A DNA stretch of 47,178 bases from Paludibacteraceae bacterium (lineage in GTDB: Bacteria; Bacteroidota; Bacteroidia; Bacteroidales; Paludibacteraceae), in the NCBI GenBank assembly GCA_017517845.1, contig JAFWXW010000024.1:1-47178 (forward strand), written 5' to 3'. Below are positions 20,014-29,393 of this stretch, one piece after another. The notes under the pieces were generated by a model. The model was given only the letters and a program-made list of their open reading frames with translations, was not told the DNA's origin and did no database searches. A program made the translations under genes and the position numbers. The stretch's first letter is position 1; every line of letters begins with the position of its first letter.

Positions 20014-20274
20014 ATGTGTCATAGTTGTGAACATAATCATCACCATCATCACGAACAACATAAACAAGTGGTTTGTGGTAATAATGAATATGGGTTTGTA
20101 GCGTGCGACCATAAGTGTTGTCATGCAGACGCAGAGTGTGATGCTCATGTTTCTCAGATTTCATGCTCTTGTGTAGAGTGTCATGAAAATCATACTTCAT
20201 ATTATATTCCATTAATTTTAATGATTTCTCTTTATGTAGCGTATTTGGAATTATATGCTACACTTCTTATTTAG
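20014..20274 (+). CDS. Cys/His-rich small membrane protein; possible remnant of a metal P-type ATPase
   Basis: This 86-residue protein begins MCHSCEHNHHHHHEQHKQ and contains ten cysteines and sixteen histidines in its first 65 residues, clearly a metal-binding segment. One hydrophobic segment follows (about residues 67-86). The layout matches the N-terminus of Bacteroidales P1B-type Zn/Cd ATPases, where a His/Cys-rich leader precedes the first membrane helix. After the TAG stop the same frame continues for 20 codons with aromatic residues (RFTFFSWDNYVLACSQLI) and then stops, so this may be the stump of a longer transporter. A good promoter precedes it, and the next gene is a His-rich TonB receptor, which suggests a shared metal role. 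No function is proven. Confidence 0.6.
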   Translation: MCHSCEHNHHHHHEQHKQVVCGNNEYGFVACDHKCCHADAECDAHVSQISCSCVECHENHTSYYIPLILMISLYVAYLELYATLLI

Positions 20275-20349
20275 CGGTTTACATTTTTTTCTTGGGATAA
20301 CTATGTTTTGGCGTGTAGCCAATTAATAAGAACTTAATGTAAACAAATT

Positions 20350-22437
20350 ATGAAAAGAATATGCTTAATTTTATGTTTAGCACTAAGCAGTGCTATGGTT
20401 TTAGCTCATGAGAAAGATTCTCATGCAGGTCATTCTCATGCAGATCATTCACACAGTCACGAACATGTTCATAATGAACTAGAAGAGGGACATGACCATG
20501 AATTGGAATGGTTTTTGGATACTCTTGGCATTCACATGGAAGGTGAATTGGACGAGGTGAGTGTTGGTGGGGTTCGTTCTACTCTAGATTCTAAAATGAC
20601 AGTGGGACAGGTTCAGAAAATAACTGTAAATGAGTTGTGTAGAGCTGCTTGCTGCAATCTTTCTGAGAGTTTTGAAACTAATGCTTCTGTGGATGTAAAT
20701 AGTACAGATGCAGCTACAGGTGCTAAGCAAATCAAATTGCTGGGACTGTCTGGAACCTATGTTCAAATGCTTACAGAAAATATGCCAAATTTTAGTGGAT
20801 TGGCTACTCTGTATGGTTTGGGTTATGTGCCAGGTACTTGGCTTTCTTCTATATCTATTTCAAAAGGAACTTCTTCTGTTTCTTCTGGTGCGGAGGGTAT
20901 TGCTGGACAAATAAGTATTGACTATAAAAAACCACAAAATTCACCTAAATTTTCTGTGAATTTTATGGGAAATTCATCTTCTAGAATGGAACTGAATATA
21001 GATGGTGCATGGAAAATAAATGATCATCTTTCTACAATGGTGTTGGGCCATGTGGCAAATGAAACTATTAGAAAAGAAGATGGAAATCACGATTCTTTCC
21101 TAGATGGACCACTTATGGAAGAATATCATTTGATGAACAGATGGAATTATGATTCTCACGAATATAAAGGTCAGTGGGGTGTGAATGCGCTATATGAAAA
21201 ACGTACTGCAGGACAACTCTCTGATGTACAAAATCGTTATGGAATAGGCATTGATGCAATCCGTGCAGAGGCATTTTCAAAAAATGCTTGGGAGACAGAC
21301 CACGAAAAAGAATCTTCTTTGGCATTGATTTTACAAGGTATTTACCATAAACATGATAGTTTTTATGGACATAAAACATATAATGCTCAACAAGGTAATC
21401 TTTATGGAAATTTAGTTTTTATGTCCAATTTGGTGGATCATAGTAATATGCACAAGATAAAAGCGGGTGTGGGTGTTACTGCAGATTGGTTAGATGAAGT
21501 TATTTTGGGTAATGTGGTGAAAACCAATAATATAGTACCTGGGGCATTTGTGGAATATACACTAAATGTGGATGACAAATATGTGCTTTTGGCAGGTTTG
21601 AGAGCAGATTATAGCACAAAATTTGGCTTTTATTACACTCCAAGACTTCACTTTAAATATATGCCAATAGAGGAATTGGTTGTGAGAGTGTCTGCAGGTA
21701 AAGGTTATAGAACCCCTTATATTTATGCAGAAAACAACAACTTGATGGCTTCTTCTCGCGAAATGGTGGTGGCAGATGATTTGCGCCTAGAAGATGCTTG
21801 GAACACTGGTATTAGCATTCAGGGGGATATTCCTATTGGAAATAGAACTTTGAGTTTGAAAGGTGACTATTATTATACTCACTTTATGAACCAAATTGTG
21901 GCTGATATGGATGCTGATGCACATAAAGTGTTGTTTTGCAACTCAAATGGAGCGTTAAACTATTCTCACAATGCTCAAATTGAGGCAACTATGGAGGCTT
22001 TCACTGGCTTTACTATTACTGCAGCCTACAAATATAGCAATGTGATGAACACAACTGGTGGTGTGCTTAGAGAAAAGGCTCTACTGTCTGCCCACAAAGG
22101 TTTGGTAACTGCTTCTTATAAGACTCAAAAATATGATTGGCAGTTTGACTTTACTTGGCAAATAAACGGTGGTGGACGTATGCCACTTGCAGATGAGGAA
22201 AATCCTCTTTGGGAAAACTATTATGAGCCACATCATATTTTGCTTGCACAAGTAACCAAAAATTTCAAAAACAATATTTCTCTGTATGCTGGTGCAGAAA
22301 ATATGACAAACTATACTCAAAAAAATCCTATAATCTCTGCCGAAGACCCTTGGTCAAATGATTTCGATGCCACCATGATTTACGGCCCAGTAGCAGGGTG
22401 GAAGGTGTATATAGGAGCAACGTTTACGTTGGAGTAG
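20350..22437 (+). CDS. TonB-dependent outer-membrane receptor with His-rich N-terminus (probable metal uptake)
   Basis: This 695-residue protein has a signal peptide (MKRICLILCLALSSAMVLA) and then a mature N-terminus packed with His (HEKDSHAGHSHADHSHSH). The plug domain follows, with the typical LCRAACCNLSESFETN, IKLLGLSGTYVQML and SISKGTSSVSSGAEGIAGQI motifs, and then a 22-strand-type barrel ending in an aromatic-rich C-terminus (YIGATFTLE). No N-terminal carboxypeptidase-like domain and no SusD partner are present, which fits metal or siderophore import better than glycan import. The His-rich stretch suggests Zn, Ni or Cu, by inference. The stop codon lies at the border of a heptamer array. 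Confidence 0.85.
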   Translation: MKRICLILCLALSSAMVLAHEKDSHAGHSHADHSHSHEHVHNELEEGHDHELEWFLDTLGIHMEGELDEVSVGGVRSTLDSKMTVGQVQKITVNELCRAACCNLSESFETNASVDVNSTDAATGAKQIKLLGLSGTYVQMLTENMPNFSGLATLYGLGYVPGTWLSSISISKGTSSVSSGAEGIAGQISIDYKKPQNSPKFSVNFMGNSSSRMELNIDGAWKINDHLSTMVLGHVANETIRKEDGNHDSFLDGPLMEEYHLMNRWNYDSHEYKGQWGVNALYEKRTAGQLSDVQNRYGIGIDAIRAEAFSKNAWETDHEKESSLALILQGIYHKHDSFYGHKTYNAQQGNLYGNLVFMSNLVDHSNMHKIKAGVGVTADWLDEVILGNVVKTNNIVPGAFVEYTLNVDDKYVLLAGLRADYSTKFGFYYTPRLHFKYMPIEELVVRVSAGKGYRTPYIYAENNNLMASSREMVVADDLRLEDAWNTGISIQGDIPIGNRTLSLKGDYYYTHFMNQIVADMDADAHKVLFCNSNGALNYSHNAQIEATMEAFTGFTITAAYKYSNVMNTTGGVLREKALLSAHKGLVTASYKTQKYDWQFDFTWQINGGGRMPLADEENPLWENYYEPHHILLAQVTKNFKNNISLYAGAENMTNYTQKNPIISAEDPWSNDFDATMIYGPVAGWKVYIGATFTLE

Positions 22438-22474
22438 GAGTTAGTTAGGAGTGAGGAGTTAGGAATTAGGAGTT
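22430..22474 (+). repeat. GGAGTTA heptamer array after the TonB receptor gene
   Basis: Imperfect heptamers (GGAGTTA, GGAGTGA, GGAATTA) on the plus strand, beginning at the receptor's stop codon. Confidence 0.8.
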
Positions 22475-22494
22475 TTATATACTTATGACATATT

Positions 22495-22538
22495 ACCGTT
22501 TCTTGTTGGTTATTCAGCAAGGAACGGTTTGTTTTTTT
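22495..22538 (+). terminator. Terminator of the TonB receptor gene
   Basis: The stem ACCGTTTCTTG/CAAGGAACGGT (one wobble) with a T7 run close behind. Confidence 0.8.
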
Positions 22539-22571
22539 ATAGATACTTCTTGCAATTCCTTTATACTTCTA

Positions 22572-22602
22572 TTGTGATATTTTAAAATTAATCTTAACTT
22601 TG
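22572..22602 (+). promoter_or_regulatory. Promoter at the head of the accessory island
   Basis: -33 TTG at 22572-22574 and -7 TAACTTTG at 22595-22602, with 20 bases between. Transcription would start near 22608, about 400 bases before the first island gene. A long leader or separate RNA is therefore made. Confidence 0.6.
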
Positions 22603-22785
22603 CAAGATATAAAGCTGAAACCTACTTCTTGGTAAGTAGGTAATATATTTTTACATAAAAAGGCGTTTACTACGCTTTGGTTTTGACGGTTAGAAATCCT
22701 GAGAAAATTTCAAAAATGCAAGTCAAAAACAAAGCAACGTGAATGCCCCGTAGGTGTGTATCTTCATATCTATAAGATGTCTTGT

Positions 22786-22809
22786 GTAGGGACACTGCGT
22801 GCAGTGTCC
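22786..22809. repeat. 24-bp palindromic repeat, copy 1
   Basis: GTAG followed by the perfect palindrome arms GGACACTGC and GCAGTGTCC around GT, shared with 31537-31560 and 42515-42538. This copy is in the opposite orientation to the other two. Confidence 0.85.
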
Positions 22810-22904
22810 GTTGCCTAGATATTTTGTACGGTTTGTTTACATATCGGCGTGGGGCTTATGCGTTGCTCGTTTCGACTTGCAAGGCAATCTCAGGGCCTCT
22901 AACC

Positions 22905-22942
22905 GTGAAGCGAGCAATAGTGCAGGGCTTCACGCTTTTTTT
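22905..22942 (+). terminator. Intrinsic terminator at the end of the leader RNA
   Basis: GTGAAGC pairs with GCTTCAC and is followed by T7. It lies about 70 bases upstream of the helicase GTG start, so readthrough or a second promoter is needed for the island genes. Confidence 0.6.
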
Positions 22943-23013
22943 GTGTAGTAAAATCAATACTAGGATTCACACTCAGGGGAAAAGAAGTCCGCCCCCTTGT
23001 ACGTAAGTATATC

Positions 23014-26000
23014 GTGAGTACAAAATTCTTCAACAATGGACTTGGTAATACGCTTTTTGATAAACTAAAGGGTATTGCATCAGAAATGACTTCATTTGAC
23101 CGCTTTTTAGCGGTTGTTGGTTTCTTCCGTTCTTCTGGTTACTTCAAACTTCGTAAAGAATTGGGTGATATATCTGAGATTAAAATATTAGTAGGTATTA
23201 ATATTGATGATATTTTCCGTAAGCACAATAAAGGTGTCTTAATGCTTGCTGATGCAGATAAGGCAAAAGAAATTTATGAGAAAGGATTTAAAGAAGATAT
23301 TCTCAATGCTCGATATGCCCCTGAAGTGGAAGAAGGTATTTTGCAAATGTGCGACGACCTAGTATCTGGACGTTTGCAGATGCGTATTCATGCCAACAAA
23401 AATCTACATGCCAAATTCTATTTATGTCTGCCTCAAAAACATACTGAACACAGCGATGGCTGGGTTATTATGGGTTCTTCTAATATTTCAGATGCTGGAC
23501 TAGGCATCAAACAGCCACCACAATATGAACTTAATGTGGCAATGAAAGATTATGATGATGTGAAGTATTGTACTGATGAATTTTGGACGCTATGGAACGA
23601 GGCTATCCAACTATCTGCAGAAGATATTGTTAAATACAAAAATAATACTCACATAGGCGACTATCAACCTACACCATACGAACTGTATATAAAAGTGTTG
23701 ATTGACACATTTGGTGACCAAGTTGAAGATGATTTTAATATTCAAATGCCAGATGGTTTCAAAGACTTGAAATACCAAAAAGATGCAGTTATTCAAGGGT
23801 ATCAGATGCTAATGCAACACAATGGCTTGTTCCTTGCCGATGTAGTAGGTTTGGGTAAAACCTTGATTGCTACCATGATAGCAAAACGTTTTATAGAAGC
23901 CAATGGAAAGAATACCAATATCTTAGTTGTGTCTCCTCCTGCCATAGAAGATAGCTGGGATAAAGCATTTAAGGATTTTAAAATAAGAAATAAAGTACAA
24001 ATTGTAACTAATGGTAGTTTGTCGAAAGTTCTTACTGGAAAAGATAATTTTAAAGATAAAGAGGAGTTTGATATAATAATTGTGGACGAGGCTCATGGTT
24101 TTCGTAGTGATAGTTCTGGAAAATACGATGATTTGCAAAAGATATGCAAATCACCTTGTATGAATATGGGTTTACTAAAAAGTACTCATAAAAAAGTGAT
24201 GCTTTTGTCTGCAACTCCATTAAATAACCGCCCTGAAGACTTACTTAACTTATTGCTTTTATTTCAGAATAGCCAAAATTGTACTATTGATGGGATTCCA
24301 AACTTAAAGGCATTTTTTGCTCCATTTATAGCGGACTATAAGAAATTGATGAAGGAACGTGATGAGCGCGATGTTACTGATGATGTAGATAAAATCTATG
24401 CACAAATAAGAAATAAGTTATTAGATAAAGTAACTATTCGTCGTACTCGTAATAATATTATAAATGACCCTGATTATAAAGAAGATATAACTAAACAAGG
24501 AATTGGGTTCCCTACAATCCTTCCTCCAAATGAATTGGAGTACTACATGGACGATGATACCAGAAATCGTTTTTATGATACTCTATGGCAATTAACCAAT
24601 GGTAAATCAGATAAAAATCCAGATGGAGATGGATTGAATTATGCTCGTTATCGTGCTGTGGAATTTTTAAAACCAGAATACCGCAATAAATACAAAAATG
24701 CAGTCCATGTGGGTCAATCGTTGGCTGGCATTTATAAAGTTCACATGGTAAAACGCTTGGAAAGTAGTTTTTATGCGTTTAAGAAATCACTGCAAACACT
24801 ACTTCGTATCACAGTGGATATGATAGATATGTTTAAAGAAGATAAAGTGATAATTGCACCCGAGTTGAATGTAAAAGAACTGCAAGCTAAAGGTTTGGAC
24901 TTGGATGAAATCATCGAATATGCCATTGCAAAAGGCTATGTAAAAGAAGATATTCTTTATCATTCTGATGCTTTTGAGCCTGAATTTCTTGAAATGCTTC
25001 AACACGATAAAGAAATTCTAATCAAACTAAATGAAGATTGGGAGCATGAGAATGATGATCCAAAATTTGATAAGTTCTACGAGAACTTTATGAATAAGTT
25101 CTTTGATGAGCGTATTAATCCTTCTGGCAAATTGGTATTATTTTCGGAAAGTGTAGATACATTAAAATACCTATACAAAAGATTAAAAGAAGATATAGGT
25201 CGCTCCGATGTACTTATGGTAACTGCATCAAATCGTGGTAATTTGGTGCAAACCATCAAAGAAAACTTTGATGCAAACTATGAGACAGACGCAAAAAAAT
25301 ATAACATAATCATAACTTCAGATGTACTAGCTGAAGGTGTAAACTTGCATCGTTCAAATGTGATAGTAAACTACGATTCACCTTGGAATGCGACCAGATT
25401 GATGCAAAGAATTGGTCGTGTAAATCGTATTGGTTCGGTCGCTCCAAATATCTACAATTTTATGTTTTACCCATCACAACAGGGTGATAATGAGATTCGT
25501 TTGTATAAAAATGCACTTGTAAAATTGCAAGGTTTTCACTCGGCGTATGGCGAGGATGCACAAATATTTTCTAGAGAAGAAATTGTAAAAGAGTTCAAAC
25601 TGTTTGACAGCAATGTTAAGGATAGCATCGATAAAAAGATTGCCCTGTTGCGTGAGGTGCGTGAACTTTATAATACCAACAGGGAACTTTATCACAAAAT
25701 AAAGAATCTTCCTATAAAAAGCCGTGTGATGCGTGAAAATAGCAAACACAGTGGCAAGTCTATAATATTTGTTTCTTCAAATCTAAAAACAGAATTTTAT
25801 TTGGCAGACTCAAAAGGAGTAGAGGTAATTGACTTCCTAGATGCTGTAAAATATTTGAAAGCAAAACCAGATGAAAAAGCATTGCCTTTTACCAATGCAG
25901 AAGAACACTACAAGCAGGTAAATATAGCCCTTGAAAAATATGAAACCGAGTACATAGAAGCTGCAGATGTATCTGTTTTGCATGCCAATCGTAAAGATTT

Positions 26001-26316
26001 AGACAAATCTTCGTTAATAGCCAATAAATTTTTGCGTACAATCAAACAAGTTGTTGACAATAAGGAATTGCATAGTATGTGTGATACCTTGACCACATAT
26101 ATCAATGAAGGTATTTATTCACAACTACCTAGATACTTAAAAGAATTGTCTGGTGAATACAAGAATGACCGAGCAAAAATAAAGCAAGATGAATCTAATC
26201 TGCAAAAAGAAATATCAGATTTGCTTAGTGAATACCAAACTATGAATAAAGAGCAAAGGCACGATGCGTTGAGTATTTCCGACCCGCAGATAGTGATTTC
26301 TGAAACTTTCGTATAA
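23014..26316 (+). CDS. PLD-domain SNF2-type helicase of a restriction-like defence system
   Basis: This 1100-residue protein has an N-terminal phospholipase-D-like nuclease domain with NLHAKFYL (His at about 131) and GSSNISDAGL (about 153). It is then a superfamily-2 motor: P-loop DVVGLGKT (about 276-283), DEAH box VDEAHGF (about 356), LLSATPLNNRP (about 396) and helicase-C QRIGRVNRIGS (about 800). PLD nucleases bind and cut nucleic acid through HKD-type motifs. The gene starts with GTG; no better ATG exists near the conserved start STKFFNNGLGNTLFDKLKG. It lies 37 bases before a large adenine methyltransferase gene, an association known from phage-restricting helicase-methylase systems. It resembles DISARM and similar systems but the other DISARM genes are absent. 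Confidence 0.8.
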   Translation: MSTKFFNNGLGNTLFDKLKGIASEMTSFDRFLAVVGFFRSSGYFKLRKELGDISEIKILVGINIDDIFRKHNKGVLMLADADKAKEIYEKGFKEDILNARYAPEVEEGILQMCDDLVSGRLQMRIHANKNLHAKFYLCLPQKHTEHSDGWVIMGSSNISDAGLGIKQPPQYELNVAMKDYDDVKYCTDEFWTLWNEAIQLSAEDIVKYKNNTHIGDYQPTPYELYIKVLIDTFGDQVEDDFNIQMPDGFKDLKYQKDAVIQGYQMLMQHNGLFLADVVGLGKTLIATMIAKRFIEANGKNTNILVVSPPAIEDSWDKAFKDFKIRNKVQIVTNGSLSKVLTGKDNFKDKEEFDIIIVDEAHGFRSDSSGKYDDLQKICKSPCMNMGLLKSTHKKVMLLSATPLNNRPEDLLNLLLLFQNSQNCTIDGIPNLKAFFAPFIADYKKLMKERDERDVTDDVDKIYAQIRNKLLDKVTIRRTRNNIINDPDYKEDITKQGIGFPTILPPNELEYYMDDDTRNRFYDTLWQLTNGKSDKNPDGDGLNYARYRAVEFLKPEYRNKYKNAVHVGQSLAGIYKVHMVKRLESSFYAFKKSLQTLLRITVDMIDMFKEDKVIIAPELNVKELQAKGLDLDEIIEYAIAKGYVKEDILYHSDAFEPEFLEMLQHDKEILIKLNEDWEHENDDPKFDKFYENFMNKFFDERINPSGKLVLFSESVDTLKYLYKRLKEDIGRSDVLMVTASNRGNLVQTIKENFDANYETDAKKYNIIITSDVLAEGVNLHRSNVIVNYDSPWNATRLMQRIGRVNRIGSVAPNIYNFMFYPSQQGDNEIRLYKNALVKLQGFHSAYGEDAQIFSREEIVKEFKLFDSNVKDSIDKKIALLREVRELYNTNRELYHKIKNLPIKSRVMRENSKHSGKSIIFVSSNLKTEFYLADSKGVEVIDFLDAVKYLKAKPDEKALPFTNAEEHYKQVNIALEKYETEYIEAADVSVLHANRKDLDKSSLIANKFLRTIKQVVDNKELHSMCDTLTTYINEGIYSQLPRYLKELSGEYKNDRAKIKQDESNLQKEISDLLSEYQTMNKEQRHDALSISDPQIVISETFV

Positions 26317-26353
26317 CAAACAACTAACTAACCTTAATCGTACATACTATAAA

Positions 26354-29300
26354 ATGGCCACAATATTTTCTGCAGAAGAATTGAGAACCATGTTCCAATC
26401 TTCTTTTAGCATGCAAACTTGGTACAATTGCTTGCAAAACTTATTCAATGCGAGTGAATTAAAAGTTACGCCAGAAAAGATAAACAATAGTACGTTAGAA
26501 AATGGCTATTACTTAGGTAATATCGATACGGTGGATCGTTACAGAATAGGCCTGTTTTATTATAAAATAACACAAGGTTCTGTGGCGAAGCGTAAAATAG
26601 GATTGCGCAACTTTGTGCGTTCATTTATCAATCCTACATGGGGTGAATTTGATGCTGCTTTGGTGGTATTTGATAGTGGTGACTTGTGGCGTTTATCGTT
26701 TATTTGTGATATAAAGGGAGAGGCAACCTCGCCTAAACGATATACGTACGTTTTTGGTAATCACGGGATTTTGTATAGAACTCCTATTGAGCGATTCCGT
26801 TTTTTACAAAACAAAGGAGTCTCTTTTGAGAACTTAAAAACAGCCTTCTCTGTAGAGGCACTTTCGGACGAGTTCTTTAATAGATATCGTGAACAGTATG
26901 CAGACTTTATTCAATATATCACAGGTAAACGTTTTATCAAAGTAGGCGGGAAATGGGAAGAAAAGGTGCTAGGGCTACCTAATGATTCTTTAATGCTGGC
27001 GTTTGAATTTAATGAAAAGAAAATACGCGATTACATTAAAAAGATGATGGGACGTCTTACTCTCTTGCATTTTTTACAGCGCAAGGGATGGTTGTGTGGT
27101 GATTTAAACTACCTACAAAACTTATTTGTGCGTTCTCAATACCAAGACGACTATTTGGATAATGTGTTGGAACCACTTTTCTTTGGTATTTTAAATACAA
27201 AACCAGAGGGCAGAAAACAAATATTTGAACAATATAATTGGGATTTAGCACTCTTAAAAGAGTGGGAGAGCATTCCCTATTTGAATGGAGGTTTATTTGA
27301 ACGTGACAAAGAAGATGAACCCGAAAGTAAATTCCCTGCCGATTATTTTAAACGATTATTCCAGTTCTTTAGTGAATATAACTTTACCATAGACGAGAAT
27401 GACCCTAACGATGCTGAGGTAGGGGTGGACCCAGAAATGTTGGGTAAAATCTTTGAGAACTTGCTGGAAGATAACAAGGACAAAGGTGCATTTTATACGC
27501 CCAAAGAGATTGTGCGTTATATGTGCCAAGAATCACTTATTGCTTATCTTGAAACCAATACTTCAATAGCAAAAGAAAAGATACGTCAGTTTGTACTTGT
27601 TCCAGACGAGAACGTTGAGGAGATACCAGAAAACAAAAGGTCTAAGTTGTTAGAAGCACTTAAAGATGTGAAGATTTGTGACCCAGCGATAGGTTCTGGA
27701 GCTTTTCCTATGGGTTTGTTGAATGAATTATTAAACTGCCGTGAAGCATTGGAGCATTTGGACGTGCCACGTTCTGAAATAAAGAAAAGTATTATTCAAA
27801 ATAATATTTATGGTGTAGATATAGAAAAAGGAGCGGTAGATATTGCTCGTCTGCGTTTTTGGCTTTCTATTGTGGTAGATGAAGAAAAAGCATCGCCATT
27901 GCCAAACTTAGACTATAAGATTATGCAAGGAAATTCACTTATAGAAAGTTATAAGGGGTTAGATTTGAGTAAACTTACTTATGAGAAGGAAGGTAAAAAA
28001 GATAGCGGTGAAGTAGAACTTTTTGATGATGAAAAGAAACAGATGCAAAAAAGATTGTCAATCTTGCTTTCTAAATATTATTCATGTTCAGATCACGATG
28101 AAAAGGAACGTATTAAGCAGGAAATCTTTGAAACCATTTATTTGCAATTAAAACAGTTGGCGTATTCAGATGCAATTCTCTCTGAACTAAAAAATATAAA
28201 CTTTGCCGAGAATAATCAGTTTTTCTTATGGCACACATGGTTTAGTGATGTCTTCAATCGCCCAAACGGCAAAAGTGGGTTTGATATAGTGATTGGGAAT
28301 CCGCCGTATGTGAATATTGCAAATATAAAGGACGAAACTCTACGAAAAACATACCAACAAAATTACAAAACTATAAAAAATAAAAGTGATTTATATAGCA
28401 TATTCACAGAAAGAGCTCATTGGTTGTTAGGAGAAAAAGGAATATGCTCATTTATTTTTTCAAATAGTTGGATGGGAACAGACAGTTTCTCTTTATTTAG
28501 AAAGTTCTTAGTTAATGAAACAAAAATTATAAAATTAATTGATTTACCAGATAGAGTTTTTGAAACAGCTCAAGTAAAAACATGTATTATTTTATTTGCC
28601 AAAGAAAAGATTGAAAATACCACGATTGTTTTATGTAACTATGATGGGTTACAATTTTCAACTTTGAACCATGTTTTAACATATAACAATATTAGGAAAT
28701 ATGAGAATTATCCTTTTTCGTTTGAACGAGGTATAGATTTGACAAAAATAAAGACTGTAACATTAGGTCAGATTGCTAAATTTTCTCTTGGAATTAAAAC
28801 AAGCAACGATAAAAAATTTATAAGTCATGAACCTTTTCTTGAGGATAATTATAAATTAATAAGAGGAAGAAATATTCAAAGATATAGTTATCCTATCAGT
28901 AACGAATGGATTTGGTATAGGCCTGATTTGTTTATGGAAAAAGCAGGTTCGGGGGCAAGAAAATTAGAATATTTTCTAACTGATACAAAAATTGTTATTC
29001 AAGATATTGGGACTGAAATTTGTGCAACTATTGATAGGAATAAGTTTTTATGTAATGATACTATAAATTTGATTTATCAGGTAGATAAGGATTATTCATT
29101 TGAATATGTATTGGGGTTGCTTAATTCAAAAACCATTAGATTCTGGCACAAAAAAGTATTTCCAGAGGGACTTCATATAAAAAAATACCAATTAATGGCA
29201 ATTCCTATTGCTGAAGTAGCATGTGATGTTCAATTTTCAATCGCCAGGTTAGTTTCTGAAGTTTTAGATAATAAGGTGTTAAATCCACGAGCAGATACAA

Positions 29301-29389
29301 CAGAATTAGAAAAACAAATAGACAAACTTATATATCGTATATATAATTTAACAGAAGAAGAAATTAAAATTATAGAAGAAAATATGTAA
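26354..29389 (+). CDS. Large N6-adenine DNA methyltransferase (Eco57I/TaqI class) of the defence pair
   Basis: This 1011-residue protein has methyltransferase motif I DPAIGSGAFPMGLL (about residue 441) and catalytic motif IV GNPPYVNI (about 648), the gamma-class signature of Eco57I-like enzymes. TPKEIVRYMCQESL introduces the domain. The roughly 350-residue N-terminal part contains FDAALVVFDSGDLWRLSF, common in this class and possibly a helper or nuclease region. The C-terminal 300 residues look like a TaqI-type target-recognition domain. Together with the upstream helicase it likely distinguishes self DNA by adenine methylation. The recognition site cannot be read from the sequence. Confidence 0.85.
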   Translation: MATIFSAEELRTMFQSSFSMQTWYNCLQNLFNASELKVTPEKINNSTLENGYYLGNIDTVDRYRIGLFYYKITQGSVAKRKIGLRNFVRSFINPTWGEFDAALVVFDSGDLWRLSFICDIKGEATSPKRYTYVFGNHGILYRTPIERFRFLQNKGVSFENLKTAFSVEALSDEFFNRYREQYADFIQYITGKRFIKVGGKWEEKVLGLPNDSLMLAFEFNEKKIRDYIKKMMGRLTLLHFLQRKGWLCGDLNYLQNLFVRSQYQDDYLDNVLEPLFFGILNTKPEGRKQIFEQYNWDLALLKEWESIPYLNGGLFERDKEDEPESKFPADYFKRLFQFFSEYNFTIDENDPNDAEVGVDPEMLGKIFENLLEDNKDKGAFYTPKEIVRYMCQESLIAYLETNTSIAKEKIRQFVLVPDENVEEIPENKRSKLLEALKDVKICDPAIGSGAFPMGLLNELLNCREALEHLDVPRSEIKKSIIQNNIYGVDIEKGAVDIARLRFWLSIVVDEEKASPLPNLDYKIMQGNSLIESYKGLDLSKLTYEKEGKKDSGEVELFDDEKKQMQKRLSILLSKYYSCSDHDEKERIKQEIFETIYLQLKQLAYSDAILSELKNINFAENNQFFLWHTWFSDVFNRPNGKSGFDIVIGNPPYVNIANIKDETLRKTYQQNYKTIKNKSDLYSIFTERAHWLLGEKGICSFIFSNSWMGTDSFSLFRKFLVNETKIIKLIDLPDRVFETAQVKTCIILFAKEKIENTTIVLCNYDGLQFSTLNHVLTYNNIRKYENYPFSFERGIDLTKIKTVTLGQIAKFSLGIKTSNDKKFISHEPFLEDNYKLIRGRNIQRYSYPISNEWIWYRPDLFMEKAGSGARKLEYFLTDTKIVIQDIGTEICATIDRNKFLCNDTINLIYQVDKDYSFEYVLGLLNSKTIRFWHKKVFPEGLHIKKYQLMAIPIAEVACDVQFSIARLVSEVLDNKVLNPRADTTELEKQIDKLIYRIYNLTEEEIKIIEENM

Positions 29390-29393
29390 AAAT

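Larger units (their letters stand above)
22608..22946 (+). ncRNA. Structured leader or independent RNA upstream of the helicase gene
   Basis: About 340 transcribed bases without a convincing ORF. The first domain is a long hairpin: GGCGTTTACTACGCTTTGG (from about 22660) continuing to TTTTGAC pairs with GTCAAAAACAAAGC and on to GTGAATGCC (to about 22747), with one 4-base internal mismatch. The middle contains the GGACACTGC palindrome. The last part offers two exclusive pairings: GTTGCTCG (22862-22869) with CGAGCAAT (22911-22918), or GTGAAGC (22905-22911) with GCTTCAC (22927-22933) plus T7. The second is an intrinsic terminator. This is the layout of an attenuator or of a discrete small RNA. 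I do not recognise an Rfam family. Confidence 0.5.

Noticed and set aside
22608-22946. Retron or group II intron RNA
   Set aside because: No reverse transcriptase gene lies nearby and no domain V-like or msr/msd layout with a branching G was recognised.
22782-23006. A 74-codon open frame in the leader region
   Set aside because: It runs through the palindrome and terminator hairpin, has no ribosome binding site and no family-like sequence; better explained as RNA structure.
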